DNA of 64,000 nucleotides from Niveispirillum sp943371025 (GCA_943371025.1 CALRTC020000031.1:11839-75838); one strand, 5' to 3'; shown: positions 43,630 through 53,350, numbered from the stretch's first letter. The notes: generated by a model from the sequence alone, not told the origin. Numbers and translations are program-made.

Positions 43630-45139
43630 GCTGACATTCCTGGGGGTGGATGGCGTGGCACGCGCGGGGCGGGAATGGACGGCATTGCTGCTGCATCTGC
43701 CGTGTCGGCATGGTGAGTGGGAAGGGCTGGGCGTCGCCGTGAACGGGGTGTCGTGGCCCGTGCAGCTGCGCCGTTTCGGCAGCCTGACCCGCGTCGTCTG
43801 CGACTGGCCGCCCAGCGCTGCCGGAACCTATGAGATCACCATCACCGGACTGGCGGCAGGCACGGCGAAGCATCGTCTATTCATTCCGCCCGCCAAACTG
43901 TCGACAGCGCAGCTTTCCACCTTGCTGACGGATCTGGATGAGCGGCTGCCCCATGCGTTGGTGGCCAGCCTGCGCCGGGGCGGCGCGCTTGCCGGTCTGG
44001 TCGGCAACCAGCCGCCGAACCCGACGGGAGCGGAGGCGGAGTTGGAGCGGCTGCGCGCCATTGTGGACGGAGATCGGGGGCTGGCCCGCCTGCTGTTCCG
44101 GATCGCGCAGGACCCCCATCGACAATTACGCGAGGTGCTGTGGGATGTGCCGACGGCACGAGCACGGCGCATCGACCCCCGACAATTACGGGAAGCGCTT
44201 TATCGTGACCGCGAGCCTGACGATGACGGTATTCCCCTGCGCATCCAGGACCGGCGGGTGGAGACCACCTGCGACGTGCCGGAAAACCGGCTTCTCCGCC
44301 ATCTGCATGACATGGTCGCCCGGCGGCTGGCCCGCCTGTCGCCGCGCCTTGCCCCGCAGGAAGATCAGTGTACGACCCTGATCCAGACCCTGGCGGATGC
44401 CCGCCGTCGGGCCCGGTTCCTGGATGGGGTCGGGCTTTTGGCGCATCCGCCGACACAGATCAGCCAAGTGATGATCCACCGGCCCGATTATGCGCATGTC
44501 CTGTCACTGTGGCGGCAACTGATGGACGGGTTGACGGTGCAACTGGCTGACAGCGCCATGGATACGGGGCTGAAGGATGTGCCCTCCCTTTACGAGCTGT
44601 GGGGGTGCCTTTCCGTTATCCAGACCGTGATTGATGCCGCATTGGAACAGGGGTTCCAGGTGGTGGCCCAGGATCTTGTCCGCCCCGTGCCAGGGTGTCT
44701 GCTGGTGGCGCTGTCGCCCGGCGGGGGCAGTGCCGTGACCCTGGCCCATGCCGATGGGCGGCGCATTGATCTGACCCAACAACGCCCCTTCACCGACCGG
44801 GGCCTATGGCAAAGCGTCAGTTTCACGCAAAGGCCCGATCTGGTGCTGGAACTGTCCGCCCCCGGCACCCTGCCCCGCCTGATGATCTTTGATCCGAAAT
44901 ACAAGCGGGATGATGGCAACGGGCCGCAGAAGGCGGATATCGACAAGATGCACGCTTATCGTGACGCCATCATCCATGCCGATGGCGGCCGCATCGTGCG
45001 CCATGCCGCCATCCTGTATCCCGGTCCCACCCGTTTCTTCGGCCCCGGCCTGTCGGCCATCGGTGCCCTGCCGGGGCAGGATGCGGCAATGGCTGACAGC
45101 ATCCGCCGCCTGCTGGCCGATCACCTGTTCGGGGCGTGA
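43607..45139 (+). CDS. DUF2357 PD-(D/E)XK nuclease, McrC-like partner
   Basis: 510 residues. The N-terminal half matches DUF2357-type architecture, with a beta-rich start and a helical middle. The C-terminus has the PD-(D/E)XK core as QRPDLVLEL (Asp) and MIFDPKYKRD (D-x-K, about residue 432). These proteins replace McrC as the nuclease in many McrB-like loci. It starts inside the mcrB 3' end. It is convergent with the DUF5655 gene, with only 2 bases between the two stop codons. Confidence 0.83.
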   Translation: MVPSPSSELTFLGVDGVARAGREWTALLLHLPCRHGEWEGLGVAVNGVSWPVQLRRFGSLTRVVCDWPPSAAGTYEITITGLAAGTAKHRLFIPPAKLSTAQLSTLLTDLDERLPHALVASLRRGGALAGLVGNQPPNPTGAEAELERLRAIVDGDRGLARLLFRIAQDPHRQLREVLWDVPTARARRIDPRQLREALYRDREPDDDGIPLRIQDRRVETTCDVPENRLLRHLHDMVARRLARLSPRLAPQEDQCTTLIQTLADARRRARFLDGVGLLAHPPTQISQVMIHRPDYAHVLSLWRQLMDGLTVQLADSAMDTGLKDVPSLYELWGCLSVIQTVIDAALEQGFQVVAQDLVRPVPGCLLVALSPGGGSAVTLAHADGRRIDLTQQRPFTDRGLWQSVSFTQRPDLVLELSAPGTLPRLMIFDPKYKRDDGNGPQKADIDKMHAYRDAIIHADGGRIVRHAAILYPGPTRFFGPGLSAIGALPGQDAAMADSIRRLLADHLFGA

Positions 45140-45141
45140 CC

Positions 45142-46080
45142 TCACCCCCCTTCATAGGCGCGCTGGATCAGGGGTTCGGCCTTACGCAAATCGTCGAGGC
45201 TGGACAAGGTCACCTCCACATCGCCGGTGCCATAATGGCCGGTGCCGCGCATGTCGCGGGTGAAGCCGGGTTCCAGCGCCACGCTGTCGGGGTTCAGCTT
45301 CAGGTACAGCACCGTTGTGCCGTGACTGGGAAACGCCTCCAGACAGCAGAAATTGCGCAGGCGTTTGAAGGCGATGTAATGCATCAGCTCCTTCACCTGC
45401 ACATCATCACCCAGCGCCAGCAGGTGAGCCCGCGCCGCCTCATACAGATCAGCGGCGGGCGGCGACAATCTGGCGATGCGGTAGGCGATACCCTTCACCG
45501 TTCCCACCTCTGCCGGTGATGCCGCCGGTGTGGCGGGTTCCGGCGGGCGGGTGCCAGGGGCCGTGGCTGGCGTCGCCTGCGTGGCGTTCACCAGTTCCAG
45601 CAGCAGCAGGTCGTCGCCATAATGGCGATAGCGGATCAGTTCGATGCTGCGGTTGATCTGCTTCACCGCATGTTCGTCATAGCGGGTGAAGTCACCGGCA
45701 ATGCACAGCAGGCGCGGGGCCGACCAGTCCACGGCCTTGGCTGCGTCGGCCCCCAGCTTCTCCATCACCAGCCACTGGAACTCCTTGCGGTGGTCCAACA
45801 GCCAGTCGAGATAGAACAGGCCCTGGTTGATGACATTCTCGTTCAAGGCCCGCTTATACTCGATGATCACCGGGCAGCCATTTTCATCCAGGCCCAGCGT
45901 GTCGATCCGCCCGCCATGCACCTTGCCCGTGCTATATTCCGACGCCAGAAACCGCACGCCCAGCAAGCCTTCCAGGTTCGCCTCGAACAGCACCTGCAAG
46001 GATTTCTCCACCTGCGCCGCCCGCGCGGACAGTTCGGTGGTGCCGGTGGGGGAGAGGCGGAAGAGTTTCAGGTCAGGCAT
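45142..46080 (-). CDS. DUF5655 protein with PD-(D/E)XK-like N-terminal domain
   Basis: 312 residues. The N-terminal part has a nuclease-like core, GGRIDTLGLDENGCPVIIEY followed by Lys (D...E-x-K, about residues 57-77), as in DUF91/NucS relatives. The C-terminal about 110 residues match DUF5655 (AYRIARLSPPAADLYEAARA, KELMHYIAFKRLRNFCCLEA). A Pro/Ala linker joins them. It is the last gene of the type I restriction operon, 3 bases after the small gene upstream, so an accessory DNA-cleaving role in defence is likely but unproven. Confidence 0.78.
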   Translation of the reverse strand: MPDLKLFRLSPTGTTELSARAAQVEKSLQVLFEANLEGLLGVRFLASEYSTGKVHGGRIDTLGLDENGCPVIIEYKRALNENVINQGLFYLDWLLDHRKEFQWLVMEKLGADAAKAVDWSAPRLLCIAGDFTRYDEHAVKQINRSIELIRYRHYGDDLLLLELVNATQATPATAPGTRPPEPATPAASPAEVGTVKGIAYRIARLSPPAADLYEAARAHLLALGDDVQVKELMHYIAFKRLRNFCCLEAFPSHGTTVLYLKLNPDSVALEPGFTRDMRGTGHYGTGDVEVTLSSLDDLRKAEPLIQRAYEGG

Positions 46081-46083
46081 GGG

Positions 46084-46449
46084 TCAGCGGGCCTTCAGCA
46101 AGGCGGCGTTCACCGCGTGGTGGCAGGCGGTGGCATAATCCTTTGCCTGCTCATAACCTTGATTGGTGCCCTGAAACCAGCCCAGTATTTCGACGCGGCC
46201 ATCGACCAGGTGCGCCTGAACCACCCACTCGCCCCTCGGCCGTTCCGCCGTGTCCGGCAGCGGCGGTAACGCGCCAAGCTGTACGACCTTCACTTCGGGA
46301 AGATGGTCCACGCCGCGAAGACCATTCCCGAAATCGAGAACCTGCGGATAAGCAGGGGCGAGCGGTTGGGGCTCCGGCATCCGCACGATATCAATCTTCT
46401 CGATCAGGGCGGCTTTAAACGAACGGCCATCGGGCATCAGGGCAAGCAT
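46084..46449 (-). CDS. Hypothetical small protein, hsd operon
   Basis: A 121-residue protein I do not recognise. It opens MLALMPDGRSFKAALIEKID, and a central strand-rich part has VVQAHLVDGRVEILGWFQG. No membrane segment or catalytic motif is seen. It starts 3 bases after the hsdS stop (TGACCCATG), so it is transcribed and probably translated with the restriction genes. Confidence 0.65.
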   Translation of the reverse strand: MLALMPDGRSFKAALIEKIDIVRMPEPQPLAPAYPQVLDFGNGLRGVDHLPEVKVVQLGALPPLPDTAERPRGEWVVQAHLVDGRVEILGWFQGTNQGYEQAKDYATACHHAVNAALLKAR

Positions 46450-46452
46450 GGG

Positions 46453-47841
46453 TCAGGCATCCTCCCGCTTCCGTCGTCGCGGCTTGGCCACCTCCGCCAC
46501 GCGCTCCGCCCGGATACGGTCCAGCAGCACAGAGGCCGGTTCATCCGCCGGGTCCTGCGGCACCAGTTCGCCCCGGAAGGCCTTGGCGAGGATGGATTGG
46601 GTTAGGGCGGTGTGTTGCTGCAATACTGACGGAATAAGCATCAAAAGCTCGCGAACGCGCACCTCATTCCGTTCAATTACTTGAACCAATTCCAAAACAT
46701 CCGCTTCCGGAGGCACTGGAATCGGTGCCTTGGCCAAGTCCCCCAGGTTCAGCGTCTTCCTAGCAACTTCACGAGATTGGCGGTTCAACCACTCCTGCAT
46801 TATCGGGGTTCGCAGCCATGCCGATATCATAGGTCCAAAAGCTTTCTTGCAAGGCGACACCCGAGCTAAAGCGCGAGCAATATTGGCGACAAATGGCCAA
46901 TCAGGAACAACCGCCACTCTGCCAATTGTGCCTACAAGGCTTACCAGAATATCACCTTGCTTTACCCTTGATCTTTTGAACTGACTGTCAATCTCGGCAC
47001 TTATGCCCCGCATGCCGTCGGCCATAATTCTGCCATCTGTAAGGTCGCAGACTCTGATTAAACGAGTCCCATCAGAATTATCCTCTCCAGGCTGAACAAC
47101 ACCATAGCAAAGTGGATAATCTGGCGATATAATCTCCTCGAGACGCTTCCATTCCCAACCACGCCGAATAGGAAACCTACCCGTTACTTCTTGGCTCTCA
47201 ATCCAATCCATCGGCGAGACTTCTGTCCCGCGAAACGCGGCGGCGAGGAGGGATTGGCGGTAGCGGTCGAGCAGGGCGGGCAGAGTGTCCAAGGCGGCCT
47301 TGGCTTTGGCACCCTTGGCCAACAGCGCCTCTATCCGCTCCACGATCCGATGTTGTTCGGGCAGCGGTGGGAGGGGGATACTTATACGACCTAGATTCGA
47401 TTGACTAACGGTCTTCTGCCCGGCACTGGAAACGAAGGAGGATTCGATGTGTCGGCGCGCAGAGCGCGTTCTGAAATAATATGAAATATATTTTCCGTTC
47501 ACTTCGGATTCTTTAAGCTTAATGCGTATAAAATGATCGCAAAATGCACATGCCTCGTCAGAATCAAAGAATATCAAACGCCCAACAATGTCAGATGATC
47601 CGTTTACACGTATACAAACCAAATCGCCCTTGTTGAGCCTATAAAGTTCACCATCTTTAGATGACATGCCAAGTTGACGGGTTTCATTGAGGTTAAAAGC
47701 ATACCCCTCAACATCTGCAAGACGTAACACGACCATGGATCGCTCACCGACGACCCCTCGCCCGGTAAAGCCATTTTGCGCCGAATGGATCAACTCACCA
47801 AAAGTCGCCTCAACCCACCCCGGCGGCAGTTCCCCACTCAT
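46453..47841 (-). CDS. hsdS: Type I restriction-modification specificity subunit HsdS
   Basis: 462 residues with two target-recognition domains. Each is followed by a conserved helix: IPLPPLPEQHRIVERIEALL (about residue 155) and IPVPPEADVLELVQVIERNE (about 375). HsdS sets the bipartite DNA target for methylation and cleavage. The recognition domains, especially the first, use AT-richer codons than the conserved helices, a usual sign of domain exchange. The start overlaps hsdM by 4 bases (ATGA). Confidence 0.93.
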   Translation of the reverse strand: MSGELPPGWVEATFGELIHSAQNGFTGRGVVGERSMVVLRLADVEGYAFNLNETRQLGMSSKDGELYRLNKGDLVCIRVNGSSDIVGRLIFFDSDEACAFCDHFIRIKLKESEVNGKYISYYFRTRSARRHIESSFVSSAGQKTVSQSNLGRISIPLPPLPEQHRIVERIEALLAKGAKAKAALDTLPALLDRYRQSLLAAAFRGTEVSPMDWIESQEVTGRFPIRRGWEWKRLEEIISPDYPLCYGVVQPGEDNSDGTRLIRVCDLTDGRIMADGMRGISAEIDSQFKRSRVKQGDILVSLVGTIGRVAVVPDWPFVANIARALARVSPCKKAFGPMISAWLRTPIMQEWLNRQSREVARKTLNLGDLAKAPIPVPPEADVLELVQVIERNEVRVRELLMLIPSVLQQHTALTQSILAKAFRGELVPQDPADEPASVLLDRIRAERVAEVAKPRRRKREDA

Positions 47842-49286
47842 ACCCCCGCCCCCACATTCTCCGATTCCAGCAAGGCGGCCAGTTCTTCCATCTCCTCCAA
47901 CGCCGTGCGCAGTTGGTCGATGATCTCGGCGGCCAGGGTTTCGGGTGGGGGCAGGTCTTCGCTGCTGCTGCCTTCCTCGCGCAGCCAGGTGATGTCCAGA
48001 TTATCGCCGCGGGCGGCGATCTGGTCGCGGGTAAAGGGGCGGAAGCGGCCGCCCTCCCCCTGGTCCTGGCGGGGGGATCGGCCGTGCGGGTCGGGGCCAT
48101 AGGCGGCTTCGAAATCGGCGAAATGGCTGCGGGTCAGGGGGCGGGTCTTGCCGAACGGCGGCTGACCCGTGCGCATGTCATAGATCCAGGTGGCGGCGGT
48201 ATTGCCCCGGTCGCTGCGGCCACGGGTGAAGAACAGCACATTGGTCTTCACCCCCTGGGCATAGAAAATGCCCGTGGGCAAGCGCAGGATGGTGTGCAGA
48301 TCGCATTTTTCCATCAGGTCGCGGCGCACATCGCGGCCCACCCCATCCTCAAACAACACATTATCGGGCAGGACCACAGCGGCGCGGCCCCCCGGTTTCA
48401 GGCCGCGATAGATATGCTGTAGAAAGCATAGCTGCTTGTTGCTGGTGGGGAAGGTCAGGTCGTCGCGTGTGGGCAATCCCCCGCCCTTCTTGGTGCCAAA
48501 GGGCGGGTTGGTCAGGATCAGGTCAGCCTTTTCCAGCGCCGATCCATCGGGCGACAGGGCATCGCCCACATGCACCGGCCCCTCGATCCCATGCAGGATC
48601 AGGTTCATCAGGCCCAGACGCTGTGCATCCTGCACCAGCTCCAGCCCCTGAAAGGCGCGCACCCGCTGAAAATACTGCATGGATTCGGGCAGGGCGAACA
48701 AATCCTCCGTCTGCCCCTTGATATAGCGGTCGGCGGCAATCAGGAAGCCGCCGGTACCGGCGGCGGGGTCCTGCACCACCTCCCCCGGCTGTGGCCGCAT
48801 CAGCGCCACCATGCTGTCGATCAGGCAACGCGGGGTAAAATATTGCCCGGCCCCGGACTTCTTCTCCTCTGCGTTCTTCTGCAACAACCCTTCATACAGA
48901 TCACCCAGCCCCTCTGTCCGGGCGGAGTACCAGTCCAGTCCGTCCAGATGATCGACCAGCGTTTTCAGGTTGGTTGGGCGTTTCAGGAAGGTCTGGGCAT
49001 TGGCATAAATCTCCTGCACCCGCTCACTGCCCTCCGCCCCCAGGCGGATCAGCATCTGGCGATAGAAGGTCAGCTGCTCCGTCCCCGTCTGCCGCTTCAG
49101 GTCCGCCCAGCGCAGGCCGGGCGGAATGTTGGGCGCATGCTTGCCCTCCTCCGCCCCCGTCTCCTCCGCCATTTTGAGGAACAGCAGATAGGTGAGTTCG
49201 GTCACATATTGGTGATAGGTGATGCCGTCGTCACGCAGGACATTGCACAGGTTCCAAAGCTTGGAGACGATGTCGAGGGTGGTCAT
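47838..49286 (-). CDS. hsdM: Type I restriction-modification DNA methyltransferase HsdM
   Basis: A 482-residue N6-adenine methyltransferase. The S-adenosylmethionine motif is DPAAGTGGF (173-181), the catalytic motif is NPPF (260-263), and QYFTPRCLIDSMV precedes motif I. The N-terminal helical HsdM domain is LWNLCNVLRDDGITYHQYVT. It methylates host DNA with HsdS and forms the restriction complex with HsdR. The ATG at 49286 overlaps the stop of the small membrane-protein gene. Confidence 0.95.
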   Translation of the reverse strand: MTTLDIVSKLWNLCNVLRDDGITYHQYVTELTYLLFLKMAEETGAEEGKHAPNIPPGLRWADLKRQTGTEQLTFYRQMLIRLGAEGSERVQEIYANAQTFLKRPTNLKTLVDHLDGLDWYSARTEGLGDLYEGLLQKNAEEKKSGAGQYFTPRCLIDSMVALMRPQPGEVVQDPAAGTGGFLIAADRYIKGQTEDLFALPESMQYFQRVRAFQGLELVQDAQRLGLMNLILHGIEGPVHVGDALSPDGSALEKADLILTNPPFGTKKGGGLPTRDDLTFPTSNKQLCFLQHIYRGLKPGGRAAVVLPDNVLFEDGVGRDVRRDLMEKCDLHTILRLPTGIFYAQGVKTNVLFFTRGRSDRGNTAATWIYDMRTGQPPFGKTRPLTRSHFADFEAAYGPDPHGRSPRQDQGEGGRFRPFTRDQIAARGDNLDITWLREEGSSSEDLPPPETLAAEIIDQLRTALEEMEELAALLESENVGAGV

Positions 49287-49648
49287 TTGTTCGTTTCACC
49301 CAAAGATTTTTCTAGTTTTGATATTCGATCTTTCAGTCGGTCGATCTCATATTCGCGTAACTTCAACGCACTCCTCAATTCCTTTGATGTTTCTGAGGAG
49401 GATTTGGATGAAAAATACATATATGACATAACAGCAAAATACGCCGGCATACCATACATAACGATATTTATTAGATCGCCTGAAACATCGTGCTCTTTGA
49501 ACATTTTTAGAATCGGATCCACCCACGACGTCCACCATGTGCTCAAGACAAAAGGGAAAATTATCATGAAAAGTAATTGGACTTTTTTCATAATATTCTT
49601 AAAAATATCCCAGAGAAATTGAATTAATACATACATCTGAATCTCCAT
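49283..49648 (-). CDS. Small membrane protein with coiled coil, embedded in hsd operon
   Basis: A 121-residue protein of unknown family. Two membrane segments (about residues 21-40, VQLLFMIIFPFVLSTWW, and about 60-80, IVMYGMPAYFAVMSYMYF) are followed by a charged coiled coil (ELRSALKLREYEIDRLKDRI and on) reaching the C-terminus. The DNA is strikingly AT-rich against its GC-rich neighbours. It is coupled on both sides: its ATG overlaps the hsdR stop (TAATG) and its stop overlaps the hsdM ATG (ATGA). It was therefore inserted without breaking the operon. It may be an abortive-infection or membrane-tethering accessory. Confidence 0.75.
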   Translation of the reverse strand: MEIQMYVLIQFLWDIFKNIMKKVQLLFMIIFPFVLSTWWTSWVDPILKMFKEHDVSGDLINIVMYGMPAYFAVMSYMYFSSKSSSETSKELRSALKLREYEIDRLKDRISKLEKSLGETNK

Positions 49649-52600
49649 TATATTTCACCAACCGCACTTTTCTTGACCCAAACAAGTTCATTCATTCTTG
49701 AGGCAGTGGCCCGCAGTTCCCCCCCAAATACCCGATCCAGGCGCGCAAAGCCGCCCCCGGCGGCCTTGAACTGTCCGCTGTCCAGGCTGTCGCGGTCTAC
49801 CACCACTTCCCGCTTCATTTGAAGCGCAATCCGTTCCAGCCATTGCCGTTGTACGTGTGTCCAGGACCGTTCTGCCAGGATCGCCGCCAACGCCCGGTCC
49901 ACCCGCATCTCATAGGGGATGAGCGGGTCGCCCAGCGCCGCTTGGCGGATATAGCCGATGATGCCGGCGGCGACGTCGACATGGCGGGCGTCGCGGAAGG
50001 CGGCGCGCAGGTCCGCCTCCTTGAAGCCCTTTTCCTCCAGCAGCAGCCTGATCTCCCGCAACTGCGCGCGGGTCAGGTCGCGCGGGCGCTGGGCGATGAT
50101 GGTCAGCGCCGGGATGGCGTTGATCTGGGTCTTCAGGAAAGTCTCAAAGGCCGACAGGTAGTCCTCCGGCCTGGTGAAGCCGGGGCCATAGCCCTGGGCC
50201 GTGCCCAGATAGGTATCGGCATGGTCCGATACGGGCAGGCGCACCGGCCCCATCTCCCCCGCCCGGTCCAGCCAGTCAATCAGCGGGGTCAGGTTGGTGA
50301 GCATGCCCGCCGCCTCCACCGGCGTGGCCTGGCGCAGGCGGGTGACCAGATCGGTGGGGGACAGGCCACCGGCCAGATGGCTGAACCGTTCGGCCCGCGC
50401 ATCGTCGCGCTGATACCGATGGCGGTGGCGCTGCATCTTGGCCACGATCTGATCCAACAGATAGCGGGCCTTCTCAGCGCGGTGGGTGGCGTCGGGGTCG
50501 GCAGCGGGGTCGGCGCTGTCGCTCGAAATGGGGTCAGGGCCGGGCGGCAGGCCGCTGTCATAGCCGTCCGCCGCCTCTGCCATGCCACCGTCCGTGGGTG
50601 GTGCGGGCGGGGGCAGGCCCACGGTTTCAGTCAGTTCCTCCAGCAACTGCCCAAACCGGATGGCTGGGTTGGCCACCACGGGCCTGACCGCGCTGACCGC
50701 CTGCATCTGGGCATAGATGCCGACGGCATCGAGGATGCGGTATTCGATCTTGCCAATCTCTGGGCATAGCCGCGTGGCGCGACCGATCATCTGTTCATAG
50801 AGGATGCGGCTGGACACCCGGCGCACAAAGACCAGATTCACAATCTCCGGCACGTCGATTCCCGTGGTCAGCAGGTCGACCGTCACCACGATACTGGGCA
50901 GGCGTTCATTCTTGAAGGCGCGGATACGCTGGCTGGGGCGGTCGACCGACCCGGTGATCTTCTCCACCGCCGCTTCCTCCAGCGTGCCATAACGGGCGCG
51001 CATCGCAATGCGGATTTCATCGACCAGGATGTCGGCATGCTGGTCCGTCACGGCGAAGACCAGGGTCTTGCCGGGCAGGGCCGGGTCGATATGCTCGGCA
51101 ATGCCCTCTGCCACGGCGGCGTTATAAGGTCGGGTGATCACCTGGCGGTTGAACTGCTCCACCGCGAAATCCAGGTCGTCGGGCAATTCATGATCGGTCA
51201 GGGTGCCCGCCACCCGATCGAACAGGGGCACCGTTTCCCCCGCCTGCCAATGGATACCGCCGCCGCGTAGCTGGGTCAGCAGCTGCTGCGGAGGGGCATG
51301 GTCCACCAGCCAGCCATCCATCACCGCCTCCTGCAACCCGTAACGGAAGACGGGGGCCCCAAAGATTTCCGTGGTGTGCAGGGCGGGCGTGGCTGTCAGG
51401 CCGATGCGCACGGCATCGAAACGATCCAGAACGGCCTTGTATTTGGAGCGGTAGTCATTCTCGTTGCGGAATGACAGTTCATCCGCCGTCGCCTCCCGGT
51501 CCAGCAGATAGCCGCGATGGCATTCATCGACGATGATGCAGTCATACTGGTCCACAGGCGGCGGGTTGGTGCCATCGGGGGCGAACATGATCCGCTTCAC
51601 CATGGCCTGCACGGTGGCGATATGCACCTTGGTGCTGGCGTCGGGCACGGTGTCGCCGATGGCCTTCACCTCAAAAATATCGGCGAAGGGCTGCATCTGT
51701 ACGATGCGGGTATCGCGGAAGGCACCTTCCGCCTGCTCCCCCAGGGCGGTGCGGTCGACCAGGAACAGGATGCGGCGGAAGCGCTTGGCCGCCAGCAGCC
51801 GGTAAAGCATGGCGATGCAGGTCTTGGTCTTGCCGGTGCCCGTGGCCATGGCGACCAGCAGGCTGCGCCGACCCGCCGCCAGGTTGCGCTCCACCGCCTG
51901 GATGGCGCGGACCTGATAATCGCGCAGGCCGAAATTATAGGTGAAGCCCTGTCGCGCGAGATCATCCTGTGCCGCCGCCACATCCATGGACAGCAGGTCC
52001 AGCAGGCCAGCGGGGCTGTACCAGCCCTCCAGCGGGCGGGCCGCATTCTCCGCCCGCCGCGCATCGCGGAACCAGATGCCGCTGGCCGTGCGCAGTTGTG
52101 GCAGATGCGGGCGGCCATTGGTGGCGAACAGGAAGGGGATATGGTGTCCGTCCCAGGGACCGCCGGGGGCCGGTACCTCGTCTGCCTGCCCGCGATAATG
52201 GCGGCTGTAGCGCGCGGCCTGAACCAGGGCACCGGGCACGTCGGACGCGCGGCGCTTCGCCTCCACGACGGCCAGCGGCGTCAATCCCGCGAACAGCACA
52301 TAATCGGCGGGACCATCCGGGGTGGGCCATTCGGCAATGGCCCGATGGGTGCCACGCGTGGGCCGGGTACCGGCGGCGTGGATCAGGCTGGCGCTGTCCA
52401 CCTCCCACCCCGCCTCTGCCAACTGCGAATCGATCAGCTTTCGCGTCTCGAACTCATCCAGCGACAATTCGCGGGCCGCCATCTCTGCCGCCTCGGCAAG
52501 GGGCATGGCATCGGCGGGCGGCGGGGCCGCCTGCATGGCTTGCGCCTGCTCCAATGCTGCCTGTCGCCCGGCCTCCGCCTCGGCGGCCAGGATGGCCAGT

Positions 52601-53190
52601 TGCGCACGCTCCGCCTCTGCGGCCTGGGCGCGTTCCTCGGCGCTCAGGCGGGCCTGGGCGGCGGCGTCCGCCTCGGCCTGGGCCTTTTCCGCCGCAGTAC
52701 GGCTGGCCGTTACCTCCGCCCGCAACCGCTCCAGCTCCCGCTGCAAGGCGGCGGTTTCGGCGCGCGGGTCGGGCGGTGGGACGAAGGGGCCCGGCTGGAA
52801 CGCGCGGTCGCCCAGGGAACGATGGAACCAGACCGCCAGCTGATGCGCGATCTTCAGATGGGCCAGCGCCTGCTGATGGTCACCATCCAGGGCATGAACG
52901 GCGGCATTGCCGGCGCGACGCAACTGATGAAACAGGTCGGCCACGGCACGAGGCAACACGCCGCGATCCTGCAACCGCCGCAACCGCTCCAGTTGCGGCT
53001 CCTCAGCCGTTCCCAGAACACGGGCGCGGGCGGCCAGCAAATGGGCCATCAACTCCCCGAACTGCCGCAGCTTGACCAGCGTCGTGGACGGATCGTCCAC
53101 GAAATTCCGCTCCGCCACCGCGCCCAGCCGCACCAGCTGCGCCGAATGCACAGCCAGGAACGCGAAATTGGGCGAAGCGGGAACAGTCAA
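49648..53190 (-). CDS. hsdR: Type I restriction endonuclease subunit HsdR
   Basis: 1180 residues. The order is an N-terminal DUF4145-like helical domain (SAQLVRLGAVAERNFVDDPS); a long Ala/Glu-rich coiled coil (about 150-235); the HsdR nuclease core (ETRKLIDSQLAEAGWEV, then ADYVLFAGLTPLAVVEAKR); SF2 helicase motifs (MATGTGKTKTC, IIVDECHRGY, GLTATP, MIGRATRLCP); and an EcoEI-type C-terminal domain. It translocates DNA and cuts unmethylated targets. The TTG at 53190 is the start that keeps the conserved N-terminus, but no strong ribosome-binding site is seen, so the exact start is uncertain. It is divergent from zorA. Confidence 0.92.
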   Translation of the reverse strand: MTVPASPNFAFLAVHSAQLVRLGAVAERNFVDDPSTTLVKLRQFGELMAHLLAARARVLGTAEEPQLERLRRLQDRGVLPRAVADLFHQLRRAGNAAVHALDGDHQQALAHLKIAHQLAVWFHRSLGDRAFQPGPFVPPPDPRAETAALQRELERLRAEVTASRTAAEKAQAEADAAAQARLSAEERAQAAEAERAQLAILAAEAEAGRQAALEQAQAMQAAPPPADAMPLAEAAEMAARELSLDEFETRKLIDSQLAEAGWEVDSASLIHAAGTRPTRGTHRAIAEWPTPDGPADYVLFAGLTPLAVVEAKRRASDVPGALVQAARYSRHYRGQADEVPAPGGPWDGHHIPFLFATNGRPHLPQLRTASGIWFRDARRAENAARPLEGWYSPAGLLDLLSMDVAAAQDDLARQGFTYNFGLRDYQVRAIQAVERNLAAGRRSLLVAMATGTGKTKTCIAMLYRLLAAKRFRRILFLVDRTALGEQAEGAFRDTRIVQMQPFADIFEVKAIGDTVPDASTKVHIATVQAMVKRIMFAPDGTNPPPVDQYDCIIVDECHRGYLLDREATADELSFRNENDYRSKYKAVLDRFDAVRIGLTATPALHTTEIFGAPVFRYGLQEAVMDGWLVDHAPPQQLLTQLRGGGIHWQAGETVPLFDRVAGTLTDHELPDDLDFAVEQFNRQVITRPYNAAVAEGIAEHIDPALPGKTLVFAVTDQHADILVDEIRIAMRARYGTLEEAAVEKITGSVDRPSQRIRAFKNERLPSIVVTVDLLTTGIDVPEIVNLVFVRRVSSRILYEQMIGRATRLCPEIGKIEYRILDAVGIYAQMQAVSAVRPVVANPAIRFGQLLEELTETVGLPPPAPPTDGGMAEAADGYDSGLPPGPDPISSDSADPAADPDATHRAEKARYLLDQIVAKMQRHRHRYQRDDARAERFSHLAGGLSPTDLVTRLRQATPVEAAGMLTNLTPLIDWLDRAGEMGPVRLPVSDHADTYLGTAQGYGPGFTRPEDYLSAFETFLKTQINAIPALTIIAQRPRDLTRAQLREIRLLLEEKGFKEADLRAAFRDARHVDVAAGIIGYIRQAALGDPLIPYEMRVDRALAAILAERSWTHVQRQWLERIALQMKREVVVDRDSLDSGQFKAAGGGFARLDRVFGGELRATASRMNELVWVKKSAVGEI

Positions 53191-53350
53191 GGCAGTAAGG
53201 GCCGGATGCTGTTGGTTAGCGCATGATGATGCAGCAATTGCCGATGGCGGTGCAAGCGCACTCGCCTAACACCGAAAATTGCATCCACGACGGTGTTCCC
53301 TCTGCACAATAACCGCCAATCAAGGATAGAGTACAAGCAATGACCTAAAC

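Noticed and set aside
51517..53226. 569-codon plus-strand frame opposite hsdR
   Set aside because: Antisense shadow of the coiled-coil and helicase parts of hsdR.
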